64,000 nt of DNA from Trichomonas vaginalis G3 (lineage: Eukaryota; Parabasalia; Trichomonadida; Trichomonadidae): NCBI RefSeq assembly GCF_026262505.1, contig NC_067208.1, positions 14,021,962 to 14,085,961 on the forward strand, written 5' to 3'. Positions 11,577 to 21,800 of the stretch are shown here, piece after piece (within the stretch, counting starts at the first letter, position 1; each line of letters opens with the position of its first letter). The notes under the pieces are model-generated. The model was not told the origin of the DNA. It was given only the letters and a program-made list of their open reading frames with translations, and did no database searches. A program made the translations under genes and the position numbers.

Positions 11577-11768
11577 AACGTTTTACCATGTAAAACGGTT
11601 AAAATATGGGGTATAGAAATGAGGTTAGACTAGGGTTAGATCTAACCATACCCTAAAAGATAATTTTTATTGAATTCAGCACAAAATCTGAGTAAAAAAT
11701 TTTAGGGCAGGTGTCAAACGTTTGAGTTTTCATCAAAATTAAAAAATAACGTTTACATGTAAAACGTT
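11577..11768. promoter_or_regulatory. Palindrome cluster
   Basis: Near-perfect palindrome AACGTTTTACC-ATGTAAAACG-GTT at 11,577-11,600, a perfect 14-bp GGTTAGATCTAACC at 11,634-11,647, and a second AACGTTTACATGTAAAACGTT at 11,748-11,768. Such spaced dyads resemble binding sites for a dimeric regulator; the KilA-N protein is a speculative candidate. The rest of 11,561-11,925 shows no gene. Confidence 0.5.
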
Positions 11769-11929
11769 TATAAAAAACTGGGTGAAAAGAGGTGCAAGAT
11801 ATCGGTAAGATAACCTTACCTCAAAAACTATATTATATGAACGCTTAGTCACAATACTTACATTCAAGAAGACTTGCCTGTAAAGGAAAAAAAATAACAG
11901 AGTATTTTGACAACTTCAAACAAGCAGAG

Positions 11930-12830
11930 TAATGAACTCTTTTATTTTTCAGCTTGACTTTTACAATTTGAACTTTGTTTGCTAGATATGAATTCCTGAA
12001 AGAAGTATGAGGGTCTTGTATGACTTTGTACTTCTCCCATAGTTCATGTCTGTCAAACTTCCTGCCATGGACTCTTTCATAAGTTCCATGAAATCGTCTT
12101 CGGACAATCCGGGAAAAGTAATGTCAGTAAGTATTCTTTTACATCCTTACTTAAACTTTTGCTGTCTGTACACAAATGACAACTGATAGATGTTAAATGT
12201 GTCATAGCTTCTTAAAATTCGACACATATCTTGTTCTCTATCTTTAACAAAGGATGAGAGGCAAAGTCATCTAAGATAAGAAGACACCTATGAGGGTATG
12301 TCTTCCAATCGTAGATTGCAATTTCTTCGAAATGTATTCTATCTCTTTCTGTTTGTTTCGAAGTGTTTCTTCTCTAATATTCTCTGCATTTCCTCATTTG
12401 GGTCTTTAAACTTAGAATTTATTACTCATTATAGCATTATACTTCAAAACTCTTCTTTGGTACTTCTTTATCCAATCTAACAACTCAGTATCCTTTTATA
12501 CATACTAACTTAGACTTCTTTATAATATCTTTGAACAGATTGACGGTTTGGTCAAATTGACCAGAAGTACTACAAATAACAACTTAACTCCATAAAATGG
12601 GTTCTTCTCATCTAGTTCTTGTTGTGTGTGCAGCCATTTTAAGATAAGTGAAAGTCTTACCCGACCCAAGGGGTGCAATTAGACCTGTTATAACCATTCT
12701 GAGCAAAATAGAACTTGTCATGTATGGGTTTTATCTGAGCATTTTCTAACTTCTCTTGTTCTTGTTAAAACATTCTCAAATTTTTTGTCAATGTCAAGCA
12801 AACTTTTTTTCTAACATATTTTAGAAAAAT
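11930..12830 (-). pseudogene. Polinton packaging ATPase (A32/FtsK-HerA type), broken
   Basis: On the reverse strand a Walker A motif reads APLGSGKT near 12,647-12,680, and a Walker B-like CLLILDDF lies about 370 bases downstream near 12,265-12,300. This is the spacing and style of A32-type genome-packaging ATPases of Polintons and NCLDVs. The product would pump element DNA into capsids. The gene is broken. It lies in the part of the map absent from pieces C and D. Confidence 0.65.
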
Positions 12831-13280
12831 TAAAATTTTTATCTTTTAGAAAATGTCTAGCGATTTCGCTATCTATATTCGAGACAAGCTTTTCGACAGC
12901 AAAACATCTGTCGACACATAAAATCTTACAAGTGTAAACAAGAAGGTGAATTTGTTCTAAAGTTGTTTCTGGGAATATACAAGAACCATAAAACATTAAG
13001 CAGAGAAGTCTTTAAATTTGTCAATGACAGACTTTTTGACAGAGGATGACGCCTCTTGGAGAGATGAAGTCCAACAAAACTTCTTAGAATGCAAAGAAGA
13101 CACATGCGCTGTTTTGAAGATGAAATAAAAAACAGAATAGATGAGCTATTAAAGGACAAAGAACTTTTACATAATATGGTTGCGGCAAATTTGACATACT
13201 CCACCAGAAAGAAGAAAGAAAAGAAAGAGAAAAAAGTAGAAGAAGAGAAAAGAACCTGAACCAGTTCCAGAGAAAAGAAA
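12790..13280 (+). pseudogene. Unassigned Polinton relic with Lys/Glu-rich tail
   Basis: Forward-strand coding-like segment head-to-head with the ATPase. Legible parts are Lys/Phe-rich, and the end is a highly charged Lys/Glu/Arg run. No domain is recognised. It is broken. Confidence 0.3.
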
Positions 13281-13309
13281 ATTGACATGTAAAAATAAAA
13301 TTTTATTTT

Positions 13310-13722
13310 TAGAACTATTCTGGGTCAATGTCAATGTTCTCTTCCTCTTTAGGAGAACACTGGCTTAGACTCTAAAACTTTTTACCCAATTTACCTTGAA
13401 CTTCAACCTTCTGACTCATACATATCAGAGTCATCTGTCTCTTGTTATAAGGTATAACAAGTTTGTATGCTTTGCCTTCTTTAAGGTTTGAAAACTTTCT
13501 GTCAAAATTTCTTTGACTGCTAACAAACCTTCTATGTCTAAGTCTTCAAATTTCGCACCATTTTTAGTCACAATAGCAAACTTAACTGGTTCGATGTTCC
13601 AAAACTTTGCTGAATGAAGACTTTTCAAAATGGTAGAAGTAAACATTCAAATATGTGAATGGGTCTAATTCTTCTTTAAGTCCTGACATGTACTTGTTTA
13701 CTGAGATGAATTTTGCCATCTT
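13310..13722 (-). pseudogene. Polinton small unassigned gene, broken copy
   Basis: A 71-residue open stretch (13,431-13,646) plus flanking reverse-strand sequence. A matching relic lies at 46,266-46,480. Composition is ordinary soluble alpha/beta. It lies immediately downstream of the helicase gene on the same strand, separated by the A/T palindrome module. No family is recognised. Confidence 0.5.
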
Positions 13723-13758
13723 TTCTATCGGATAAAAAAATATTTTTTTTAAAATTTA
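13723..13758 (-). promoter_or_regulatory. A/T palindrome module after the helicase gene
   Basis: Read on the reverse strand, the helicase stop overlaps a TAAA and is followed by AAAAAAAATATTTTTTT, then ATCCGATAGAAAAG, then the start codon of the small gene. The A/T core is shared with 14,993-15,024 and 58,731-58,762. Confidence 0.5.
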
Positions 13759-14992
13759 CTCATAAAAATTTTTCTTTGTATATACACCATTCTGACATCT
13801 AAAAGACTTTTGACATTTGCCAAGAATGTTCGTTTAGACGCTGTCATATAACCATATTCTTGACAATATTGTTTATACGAATCGTACAATGACCTTTCAT
13901 CTAAACACTCAAAGTCAGTTTCATCTATGAACAGTTCATATACACTCTTGTTTGCTTCTAACAATGTTTGTCTCTCTTCGGTATGTGGAATTTGTCTTGG
14001 ATTGAACTTTGAAATATCTAATGTCATAAAATATGAGAACAAGTGGTTGTAAAAGTCAGATGTCAAAGTTTCTGCTAAGTCGTCAAAATATTCTGTATCT
14101 TGCATATGAGCTTCTGACGTTCTGACAACTACATATCTTCTGTCAGAACTTTCTAACTTCATCGGAACAGCATTGTTTGAAACCATAATGAAGTTTGCAA
14201 ACATTTTCACAAACTCTTTGGTCTTTATATTTTCTTTCAACAACTCCAACTTTGTCTGTTATAAGACTCTTCAAAGCATCTGAGTTCAAAACTTTTGTTG
14301 TATCTATACTTTGAAGTTCGTTACATACTATAAGTTTCATATTCTCTATTGAGGAGTTAAACTTGCCACAGATGTTTTCTAAGTTTGTCATATTCGGGTT
14401 CGAATAACCTTCTAACAGTTTGCACAAAATATCTGTAAAGAATGTGTTCTTACCAGTTCCTTGTTTTCCAATTATAATGAGAGCAGTTTCATTTTTAGCA
14501 CTTGGATGTTGTAAGATGTTTGCAAACCAACATAAGATATACTCATAGACTCTTTCGTTTCCATTGCATATAATTTCTTTGACATGGTCTAACCAAGCTT
14601 CTATAATATTTTCTTTCCATTCTACTTGTTCATATTTATATCCAGTGAAGATAGAATAGAAGTTTGGAGAAGGTGTATAGAACTTTATACCTCGAACTGA
14701 AAAATCTTCTAACTTTTGACAATAAGATATCCCAAGCATCTAACATCTTCATGCCAACTTGTACGACTTTTATTTTCTTAAGTTTCTGTCTACATTCTTG
14801 TTCTGAAACTATTGTCGCTTTAGGTTTGTTAAAGACTACATCCCATTCTTTCATAACATAACATTCTGGGGCAGAGTCACATAAATGACTAAACGTTTCA
14901 AATTCTCGACTGCTTTGTTATAGTCTCGAAATGGACACATATTTCTGAATGCTTGGAAGTCATAAAAATCTGAAAACATCTATTCTGTACAT
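13757..14992 (-). pseudogene. Polinton D5-like superfamily 3 helicase, broken
   Basis: Reverse-strand gene with SF3 signatures: Walker A GKQGTGKN, a Walker B-type LIVCNE, and motif C VSNN followed by an Arg-rich segment, as in poxvirus D5-like primase-helicases (DUF5906 group). The C-terminal ~70 residues look like a winged-helix tail. It would unwind the element during replication alongside the polymerase. The start codon lies right after the A/T palindrome module at 14,993-15,024. It is broken in a few places. A second relic lies at 46,858-48,097. Confidence 0.75.
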
Positions 14993-15024
14993 TTTTATAA
15001 AAATAAAAAAAATATTTTTTTTTA
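14993..15024 (-). promoter_or_regulatory. A/T palindrome promoter module of the helicase gene
   Basis: On the reverse strand AAAAAAAATATTTTTTT is followed by ATTTTTATAAAA and then ATG. The same string precedes the polymerase gene at 58,731-58,762 and the second helicase copy near 48,100-48,130. It is almost the whole intergenic space. Confidence 0.6.
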
Positions 15025-15818
15025 TTCTTGACTTTGTTGTTGCATTTGTTGCATTTGTTGTTCTTGAGCTATTTGTTGTTGAAGTTGTTCTTGTAATACA
15101 ATACTTTCACCAGTTGCATCTTCCAATTCGAAACTTTCTGCGCCGTCATTGACAAATACATAGGACATAAAAGTTTTACAGGAACAAAGTTTGCGTCAAC
15201 TAATGTCAACGTTATACTTGCCAAAGTGTTTGAGTTCACTAAGGTTGAAAATTCTGCATTCGAATGAACAATAGGCAAACCAGCAGAGAAAGTATTGTTT
15301 ATACGCATAAGTATCTTTTGGTCATAATAGTTTCTGTCGACATTCGAATAACACTTTGAACCTAAGTTTGAAACAATATATAAGAGGTGTGCTTAATGTC
15401 AATGGAATAGACATTCCTTGTATGACACCTTTTCCTGTTATAGGAAACTGTTGGTAGTAAAAACCAGATATAAGTTTTGTATTATAGCTCATATCGTTTT
15501 ATAGTAAACTCAGTCGGACATCCAAACATAATGAAACCTGCTCTAGTTGCAGCACATGTTACACCGTCTTAAAGTATTAAATAAGTCAACAAAACCTGTT
15601 GGTGGTATATCTGAGTAAGTATCTTCAAAGGAGTATTTTTTACCATTCACAACAATAAAGTCTTCTGGTGTCAAAAGAGCAAAACAGGCTTTAGTCGTCA
15701 TTGTGTTTAAAGTTAGTTTACAATATCGTCCTTGAGGACTTTGTAAGTTTGTTGTTATAGAATTATATGACTCAGGGTTTTTAGTCGTAATAGTATAAAC
15801 CATTATATCTTCTGCCAT
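15020..15818 (-). pseudogene. Polinton minor capsid (penton-like) candidate, broken
   Basis: Two long open stretches on the reverse strand (15,543-15,818 and 15,069-15,308) plus intervening sequence belong to one gene by comparison with the region 48,130-48,919. The legible parts are beta-rich with many Thr/Val/Ser and end in a Gln/Leu-rich tail. Position three genes from the major capsid gene, size and beta-strand pattern fit the single jelly-roll minor capsid protein of Polintons. The assignment is by inference, not motif. It carries a few breaks. Confidence 0.45.
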
Positions 15819-15828
15819 TTATATATAT

Positions 15829-16059
15829 TTAAAAGTTTTTCTGAAAGTGGAGAAGAACTTCATCTAAACTTTCACATGGCGTTTCTTGAAGTTCTCTGTC
15901 TAAGAAGTTCAAATATTTTGTAAAGACATAGAACTTTCCTTTGTCTACACGAACAAACAAAACAGGGTCTTTCATATCGTTCAAAAGTGTGTAAAGTCCT
16001 TTACATGAAATAAAGTCTATATTATTTTTCTTCAAACATCTTTCAAGAAGTTTTGACAT
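15829..16059 (-). CDS. Polinton 76-residue unassigned protein
   Basis: Small intact frame on the reverse strand, 6 bp after the 193-residue gene and 10 bp before the minor capsid candidate, so the three probably form one transcription unit. The product is a soluble alpha/beta protein with a Leu-rich helix at the start. The family is not recognised. A relic copy lies at 48,930-49,158. A CTAAGTAAAA string precedes the start codon. Confidence 0.6.
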   Translation of the reverse strand: MSKLLERCLKKNNIDFISCKGLYTLLNDMKDPVLFVRVDKGKFYVFTKYLNFLDRELQETPCESLDEVLLHFQKNF

Positions 16060-16065
16060 TTTTAC

Positions 16066-16647
16066 TTAGCAAATAAATTTTAATGAAATGTTGTGGTCGT
16101 CAAATATTTTTATGACGTCTGGGAAACTATACTTTAAGTTCAACGTTTCACCTCCTTTCATAACGTATATCTTGTCAATGACATTATATGAAACACCACA
16201 GCAACTAATGTCGGGTTCTATTTCTTTGATGTTTATATCGTCTGCCTCTGTCAAAAGTTTCAATAGTTCTTTCAAAACTTCATGAGGTGCAATGACATAT
16301 GAGTTCACTTTTACAGGGTTGTGTTCGACCAAGTTTAACATTATACTTAAAGCTTGACAAATCTTCTCCTGAGTTTGAAGTTTGTCTTTCAGTTGTTGGT
16401 AGTCGTTTCGAATATCTGCAACAGAACTTAAGTCTCTGCTAACTTCAGGATATGTTGGTTGTTCTTTTACAGGAACAATTGTTATACCATCTTCGTCCTC
16501 GTATGGTTTCCCCACTTCAACATCTCTGTCTTTGACATTGACAACAACACTTTGACTGTTTGTTTGAGTTGGTGAATTTAACTTCACATCTGCCACCGCC
16601 ATTAAACCTTTTGAAACACTTACGCTTCTATTTTTCGGAAATGACAT
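16066..16647 (-). CDS. Polinton 193-residue unassigned protein
   Basis: The start is placed at 16,647 (MSFPKNRS) although the frame is open further upstream. The upstream part would run into the oppositely oriented gene, and piece C has the same start at 49,749. The N-terminal third is disordered, Ser/Thr/Pro-rich and acidic; residues ~65-95 form a predicted coiled coil; the rest is alpha/beta with two adjacent Cys. The family is not recognised. It is divergent from the gene starting at 16,666, with only 18 bp between the start codons. Confidence 0.65.
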   Translation of the reverse strand: MSFPKNRSVSVSKGLMAVADVKLNSPTQTNSQSVVVNVKDRDVEVGKPYEDEDGITIVPVKEQPTYPEVSRDLSSVADIRNDYQQLKDKLQTQEKICQALSIMLNLVEHNPVKVNSYVIAPHEVLKELLKLLTEADDINIKEIEPDISCCGVSYNVIDKIYVMKGGETLNLKYSFPDVIKIFDDHNISLKFIC

Positions 16648-16665
16648 TTTACTTAGAATAAAAAG
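16648..16665. promoter_or_regulatory. 18-bp divergent promoter
   Basis: Only 18 bp separate the ATGs of the 193-residue gene and the forward gene at 16,666. Reverse-strand reading gives CTTTTTATTCTAAGTAAA. A very similar string, TTTTATTCTAGATAAAAT, lies between the divergent pair at 62,506/62,525. Confidence 0.55.
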
Positions 16666-17085
16666 ATGGACGTATTCGAGTATCTCTTCGAATTGAAGCA
16701 GAACAAAGTTTACACACACAAACAATACAAATACATTGACAGAATAGTTCTTTATACAAACAATGGTAAATGTTATAGAATAGCAGTCTTTGCTGAACCA
16801 AAATATTTCCATAAAGCAAAGAAAGTTGGTATAACTGAAATGGTGAAAGTTCTTGAAGCAGACAAAAATATAACAACAAAACTTACAGATATTTCTAAAG
16901 GTAAGTTTATAATACAATATTATGTCAAAACAGGTGTCATAACTATTTACGATGGAGAGAAGTCAGTTCAAGAACAACTTACTGACCTGCTGCCAAAATC
17001 TGCTCGATGGAAGCTGTCGTTATGCCAATCTGAGGAGCCCCAGCAGGTTTCATCGAACGAATCTTCAAAAGAGCATCTTCCGTGA
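16666..17085 (+). CDS. Polinton 139-residue unassigned protein overlapping the capsid gene end
   Basis: Forward frame beginning MDVFEYLF. The first ~100 residues are a compact alpha/beta sequence rich in Lys/Tyr. The last ~35 residues are encoded antisense to the 3' end of the major capsid gene (107-bp tail-to-tail overlap) and are Ser/Gln/Glu-rich. A relic lies at about 49,768-50,083. The family is unknown. Confidence 0.5.
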   Translation: MDVFEYLFELKQNKVYTHKQYKYIDRIVLYTNNGKCYRIAVFAEPKYFHKAKKVGITEMVKVLEADKNITTKLTDISKGKFIIQYYVKTGVITIYDGEKSVQEQLTDLLPKSARWKLSLCQSEEPQQVSSNESSKEHLP

Positions 17086-18625
17086 AAAGTGCTATTGGTT
17101 TTGTAAACTTCTTTGCTCTCAGTTCATCTGGACCGTCTCTGTCACCAGTATATTGTATTTGTACAGTACCAACAGTTGAAATACCACCCATAAAGTCTTC
17201 TGAGTCAGCAAATGGAATGCCAAGCCAAAAGTTTGAACGGTCTCCATTTGTATATTGAGTTTTTTGACCTCCTGTATGAGTCCATACTTTCACATATGGC
17301 ATAATAGAACTTTGCATTTCAGGGTTTATGGTTGTTGTGAAGTTGTTGTTAAAGTTCATAGCATCTAATGTCAAGTTGTATGACCTCATATCCTCAACTG
17401 TAGAATATTCTTCTCTTGGATAATATTTGCCATCTATGTTTATATGATATTTAATACCGGGGTTGTAGAAACAAGAATAGTCATTTATAGTTCGTCTGAA
17501 CAGTACAAACATAGTATCTGCATGTTTCATTGCAGTTGTTAAAGCAATATCTGTTCTTGCACCTGGGTCAGCACTTTGGTTTCCAACTTCACCTGCAAAG
17601 TCTTTGACAGATATTTGGTGTATAGGGAACATAAGTGGAACTGCAATATATTTGGCAGCTAAAGCATTTGAAATATCTGGGTCCAACATATAGACTGCAA
17701 GTCTGCTTTCTATTCTCTTGCATTCAAACTTTTCGCATGTAAACTTAACTGGGTCCCAAGCAGTTCCAGCAGCATTGAAATAATAGTTTACTTCATTGTT
17801 GAAGTTTGAGAAACCAAAGTCTAAGTCAACTTTGTCTTTGCAAAAGTCACAGAACTTGGCTCCACCAGTTCCAGCTACAGTAATGCTGAATGGGTCTTGT
17901 GTTGGTGCAATGACTAAGTTATTTTTGCTTGGAGTAAGTTCAATAGAAATTTTTCCTGCCCAGTTTGGCAAGTATCTTAAAAACCTGAAGATGAGGAAAG
18001 ATGACAAAGGAACTCTAAGTTTCAGTTTTACTTTGGTTACTGCTGCTGCAGTTTGTCCAGAAAGGTTAACATAAACTCCTGGAACGTTAGGATCAAGTCT
18101 TCTTATTTTTTCAATATTTGCATACTGGTCTGTTTGTTCTCTAGCTTGTGGTTGTACTGAGTTTCTCAAAGCGAACCATTCATAGTTTGCCCATGTTACT
18201 GTTTGAACTAAGTCAGAGTTAGAATATATCTTATATCCCATGAAAACTTCTGGAGCATATTGGTATCCGACATAGAAAATTCCATTGCAACCTTTCTTGT
18301 CAGACAACTTGGCAGAAGGTTTTATTTCAATGTCTTGTTCCACGTATAAGAATGAGTTGTCAATAGAAATAATATGAAACCTGTCACAAGCAATATCTAC
18401 TGTTGTTGAAGAACCTTCTCCAAACTCACCTACGTTTCCATAAGAAACAGCAGTTGTATATTCGTAAGTTCCAGGAACTATTTCTGACCTTCTAATGGCA
18501 TTGTCGCATTCGTTATACCATTCGGAAACATTTCCGTTCATGGCATCCAAAACTGTTGGCGTTATATTCTGAGCGGCGTACATTTCATATGGGTAAAAAT
18601 ATAGAATAGTTGATTTATTTGTCAT
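16979..18625 (-). CDS. Polinton major capsid protein (double jelly-roll)
   Basis: A 548-residue frame that looks whole. It is beta-strand-rich throughout, with motifs typical of trichomonad Polinton capsid proteins: a central LRVPLSSFL stretch, a Cys-x-x-Cys near residue 260, and a C-terminal half with regular beta repeats. Length and position fit the double jelly-roll capsid protein. Its ATG overlaps the TGA of the small frame upstream (ATGA at 18,622-18,625), implying coupled expression or a polycistronic arrangement. Piece C carries a broken, nearly identical copy at 50,080-51,732. The assignment rests on recognised family resemblance, not a search. Confidence 0.75.
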   Translation of the reverse strand: MTNKSTILYFYPYEMYAAQNITPTVLDAMNGNVSEWYNECDNAIRRSEIVPGTYEYTTAVSYGNVGEFGEGSSTTVDIACDRFHIISIDNSFLYVEQDIEIKPSAKLSDKKGCNGIFYVGYQYAPEVFMGYKIYSNSDLVQTVTWANYEWFALRNSVQPQAREQTDQYANIEKIRRLDPNVPGVYVNLSGQTAAAVTKVKLKLRVPLSSFLIFRFLRYLPNWAGKISIELTPSKNNLVIAPTQDPFSITVAGTGGAKFCDFCKDKVDLDFGFSNFNNEVNYYFNAAGTAWDPVKFTCEKFECKRIESRLAVYMLDPDISNALAAKYIAVPLMFPIHQISVKDFAGEVGNQSADPGARTDIALTTAMKHADTMFVLFRRTINDYSCFYNPGIKYHINIDGKYYPREEYSTVEDMRSYNLTLDAMNFNNNFTTTINPEMQSSIMPYVKVWTHTGGQKTQYTNGDRSNFWLGIPFADSEDFMGGISTVGTVQIQYTGDRDGPDELRAKKFTKPIALFTEDALLKIRSMKPAGAPQIGITTASIEQILAAGQ

Positions 18626-18816
18626 AATTGTTTCGTACCAAGCTTTACTTTCTTCCTGACTGAGTTTTTAACTCTTCTTTTTCCTTCATTGCCACTACTT
18701 TCACTAGATGAAGTAACTTCTTCACTACTTTCACTTTGTTCTACTCTTCTTCTTTGGTGTCGCTTTTGGTAACTTGCCCTCTGCTTCAAGTTGTTGCATC
18801 TTTGCCTCATGTTCAC
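18622..18816 (-). CDS. Small Ser/Arg-rich frame between the large protein and capsid genes
   Basis: A 64-residue frame, basic at both ends with a Ser/Glu-rich centre (SESSEEVTSSSESS). It overlaps the 3' end of the 1070-residue gene in another frame and touches the capsid start (ATGA). It may be a separate small basic virion protein or an alternative tail; the sequence does not decide. Confidence 0.35.
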   Translation of the reverse strand: MNMRQRCNNLKQRASYQKRHQRRRVEQSESSEEVTSSSESSGNEGKRRVKNSVRKKVKLGTKQL

Positions 18817-21800
18817 CTAGTATGTTGTAAATTTCACGTGTCCTTTTTGCCTTTGGGCTCTGGTCGCCCATCTCAGGTAACCAATATCCTAGAAAGATTT
18901 TGTCATAGTTTGTATTTGAGTCTTCGCGTATTGTTTGCATGACTCTTTCCTGAGTTTCCGGTTCAAGCTCTTCAAACAGAGCTTGTCCATATGGAATAAG
19001 CTCGTTTCCAAATATATGTTTTTGTAGCCATTCTGGTTTTCTTTCCATGTTACCAATAATATCTTTTGTGAATGGGAAAGCTTTTACCCAACGTTTCAGT
19101 CTTGCGTCATTTATTTCTGTAGTTGGTTTTATTTTGTCATGGAACATGTTTTTCAATACTAACATTTCATTTGGTACTGTCCATTTGAGTTTTCTTAAAT
19201 ATTCATCCCTTCTCAGTTCATTGTCTGCAAAGTAAGTTTTTATGACATTTTGCAAACTTTCGTTTGCAAGGTCATGTACAATAGGTTCTCTTCCTTCTCT
19301 CTCCCTAACTTTCTTTCTAAACTCTTCACCAAATATACCATCTCTATGGTTCTGTGTAGTTCTTTGAGATAAATGTTCTAGAACGTCAGGTGTTATATTT
19401 CCATCAGCCATGTTCATTTCATACTGGTCCAAAATATCTGCATGTTTCATATCTTTCAATGGCATTAAAGCCGCGCTGAAAATACCAGCTATATCTGGTT
19501 CACCATTCACTTCCATTGCGTCTACAACTTCTTGGAATTGTGGTTGTAAGTTTATGAACCACCTATCCGGATTAGCTTTATGACCCCATCTCATTGTAGT
19601 TCCATAGTCTGCAGAAACAAAAGTAGGTTTGTTTCCATATTGGCTAGGTTCTGAATGAACTTTAAACAATGTTTCATTTCTATATGTTTTGTTGAAATTT
19701 AACCTTTTATTTTCACCGAGTTCATCCAAAGATTGAACGTTATATGGTCGTAAGTAAAAAGGATTGTTGTATTTGCGTACATTTTCTTTCAGTACTTCCA
19801 TTCTATGCTGAATATTTTCATCTGATGTTGGAGTCTTTTGTATGTCGGCGAACATTTTTCGATATTCTTCTACTATGTCAGCCGAATTTTTCTTAGACTC
19901 TTGGAAAGATTCCATATTCTCCGCATACACTTGTTGAGGGTCAAGATTTTTCGGCTGTTCCAAATCTTCATCTAGTTCTGTGAAGTTAGTTTCCAAAGGA
20001 GGGACGTGTTCGTTTCCTTCAGGCTCTTCTAGCTGTTGTTGCTGAACTATTTCTTCCATGTCTGGTTGTATCTGAACTTCTTCCTGTGGAGTTTCTTGTA
20101 CCTCATCTGCTGGCATTTCATATATTCCGAGACCGTTTTTAACAAGTTCCCTATTTAAGCCATCCGCATTCATAACCCTTTCTTCTTTCGTTCCGTCTCT
20201 ATTTTTTACGCGTTTCATGAAGATAGTTGAATTATCATTTATCTCTGACACCAAATATCTCGGAGTAAATTCATCCATGTCATTTGGATGATATGCTATT
20301 AAATCATATCCCTTAGCGAGTTTGTATTTTCCAGGTTTGAAATTATATCCCATTTGGTGCTGAACCATAAAGCTAAATAGGTTCGGGTCAGTATTTCCTT
20401 CCTTGAACTTTCTAATAGCTTCTTTATATCTGTCACTAAAGTCAAGAGTATCTGGGTAACCATAATTTTCCTTAAGCATTTTTAAGAATTCTTGGTTTCC
20501 TTGTTCTCTACTTCTTTTATGTCCTTGCTCTGTTTGTGGTTGTTGTGGTGCAGTGTTTTGAACTGTTGGTTGTGGTGCAGTGTTTTGAACTGTTGGTTGT
20601 GGTGCTGGATTTTGAACTGTTGGTTGTTGTGTTGGTTTTGGTGCATGCCTGTGTCTGTGTCCATGTGACGATGTAAATGTGTTAGGTAGTCCTGGTGCAG
20701 GTGCTTCTCTTGGAGGGTTTGGTGGCATATAAGTTCCACTAGCTAGTATATAAGTTCCACCAGCTGGTATATAAGTTCCACCAGCTGGCACATATGTTCC
20801 ATCTGCAGCATAATGTCCTACCTGACTTTTCGTTTTTAAGAAAGCATTTACTAGGTCTGTTTTGGTCTGTTGTAACTCTTTTTCTTGACTTTCCACAACA
20901 GTTGCTCTAACGGCGTCATAGGCACTTTGAACTGCCTGTCTCGTTGCTGCATCTGTTATTTTCGTCATATTTTGTGCTACTTCTCTTAACTCGTTGTCGA
21001 AACCTTCAGACTTCAGTTTCTTTCCAGATGAGAAGTCGTTCACTAGTTTCACCTTACTATGAAGAGCTTCGAAGGCGTTCTTAAAGTCAGCATTCATTAA
21101 AGCTTCATTTGAACTGTCTTCATCCGCTTGTATTTTTGTCCTTATTGACCCTATAAGTTGGGCTGCTTTGGCGTTGGCTTGGGCATCTAACCAGTCATTA
21201 TTAGCTTTTATATATTCTGCGCTTTTCATTGCCTTTTGCATGGCTGCGTCGTTATTTTTACTTTCTTGTGCTAAGTTTTCATACTGTACGGTTTGGTTTT
21301 GCAACTGTAAAAGTTTTTCTGCCTTTACATTTGCTTCAACTTCTTTTTTATACTCATCGCTATCCATATATGTCTTCGGGGCTTTTTGTTTTATTTCTTC
21401 ATCTTTCAGTACTTTATATTGAGTAGTATGGTTTTTCAAATTTATAACATCTTGTTCCATTTTTGCTACTTCTGCTGCTTTTTCTGACACTTTTTTCGCA
21501 TATTCCTCTGTACTTAGTTCTTTCAGTTGTTCTTCTTTCTTCTTTTTCTCTACGTTTAACTCATTGAGTTTCTTTGTGTGTCTGTCATATTCTAGTTTCT
21601 TTTCGTTTTCACTTATTTGTTTCTGTATGTCTATGTTTGACTTTTTGACATCTGTTATTTGATTTTTGAGTGAACTCAAATTCATTTGACTTTGAGGGTT
21701 ATAAGCTGTTCCGTCTGCGGCTCCACCATAGCCTGCCATTTTCGCTAAAAGTGCCGCTCTTAAACCTCCACTCTGTGCACCAATAACTCGGTTTAAAAGC

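Noticed and set aside
10556-11647. CTAACCC and GGGTTAG strings resembling telomeric repeats
   Set aside because: They occur singly inside dyads and repeat modules, never as tandem arrays, so there is no support for a telomere.
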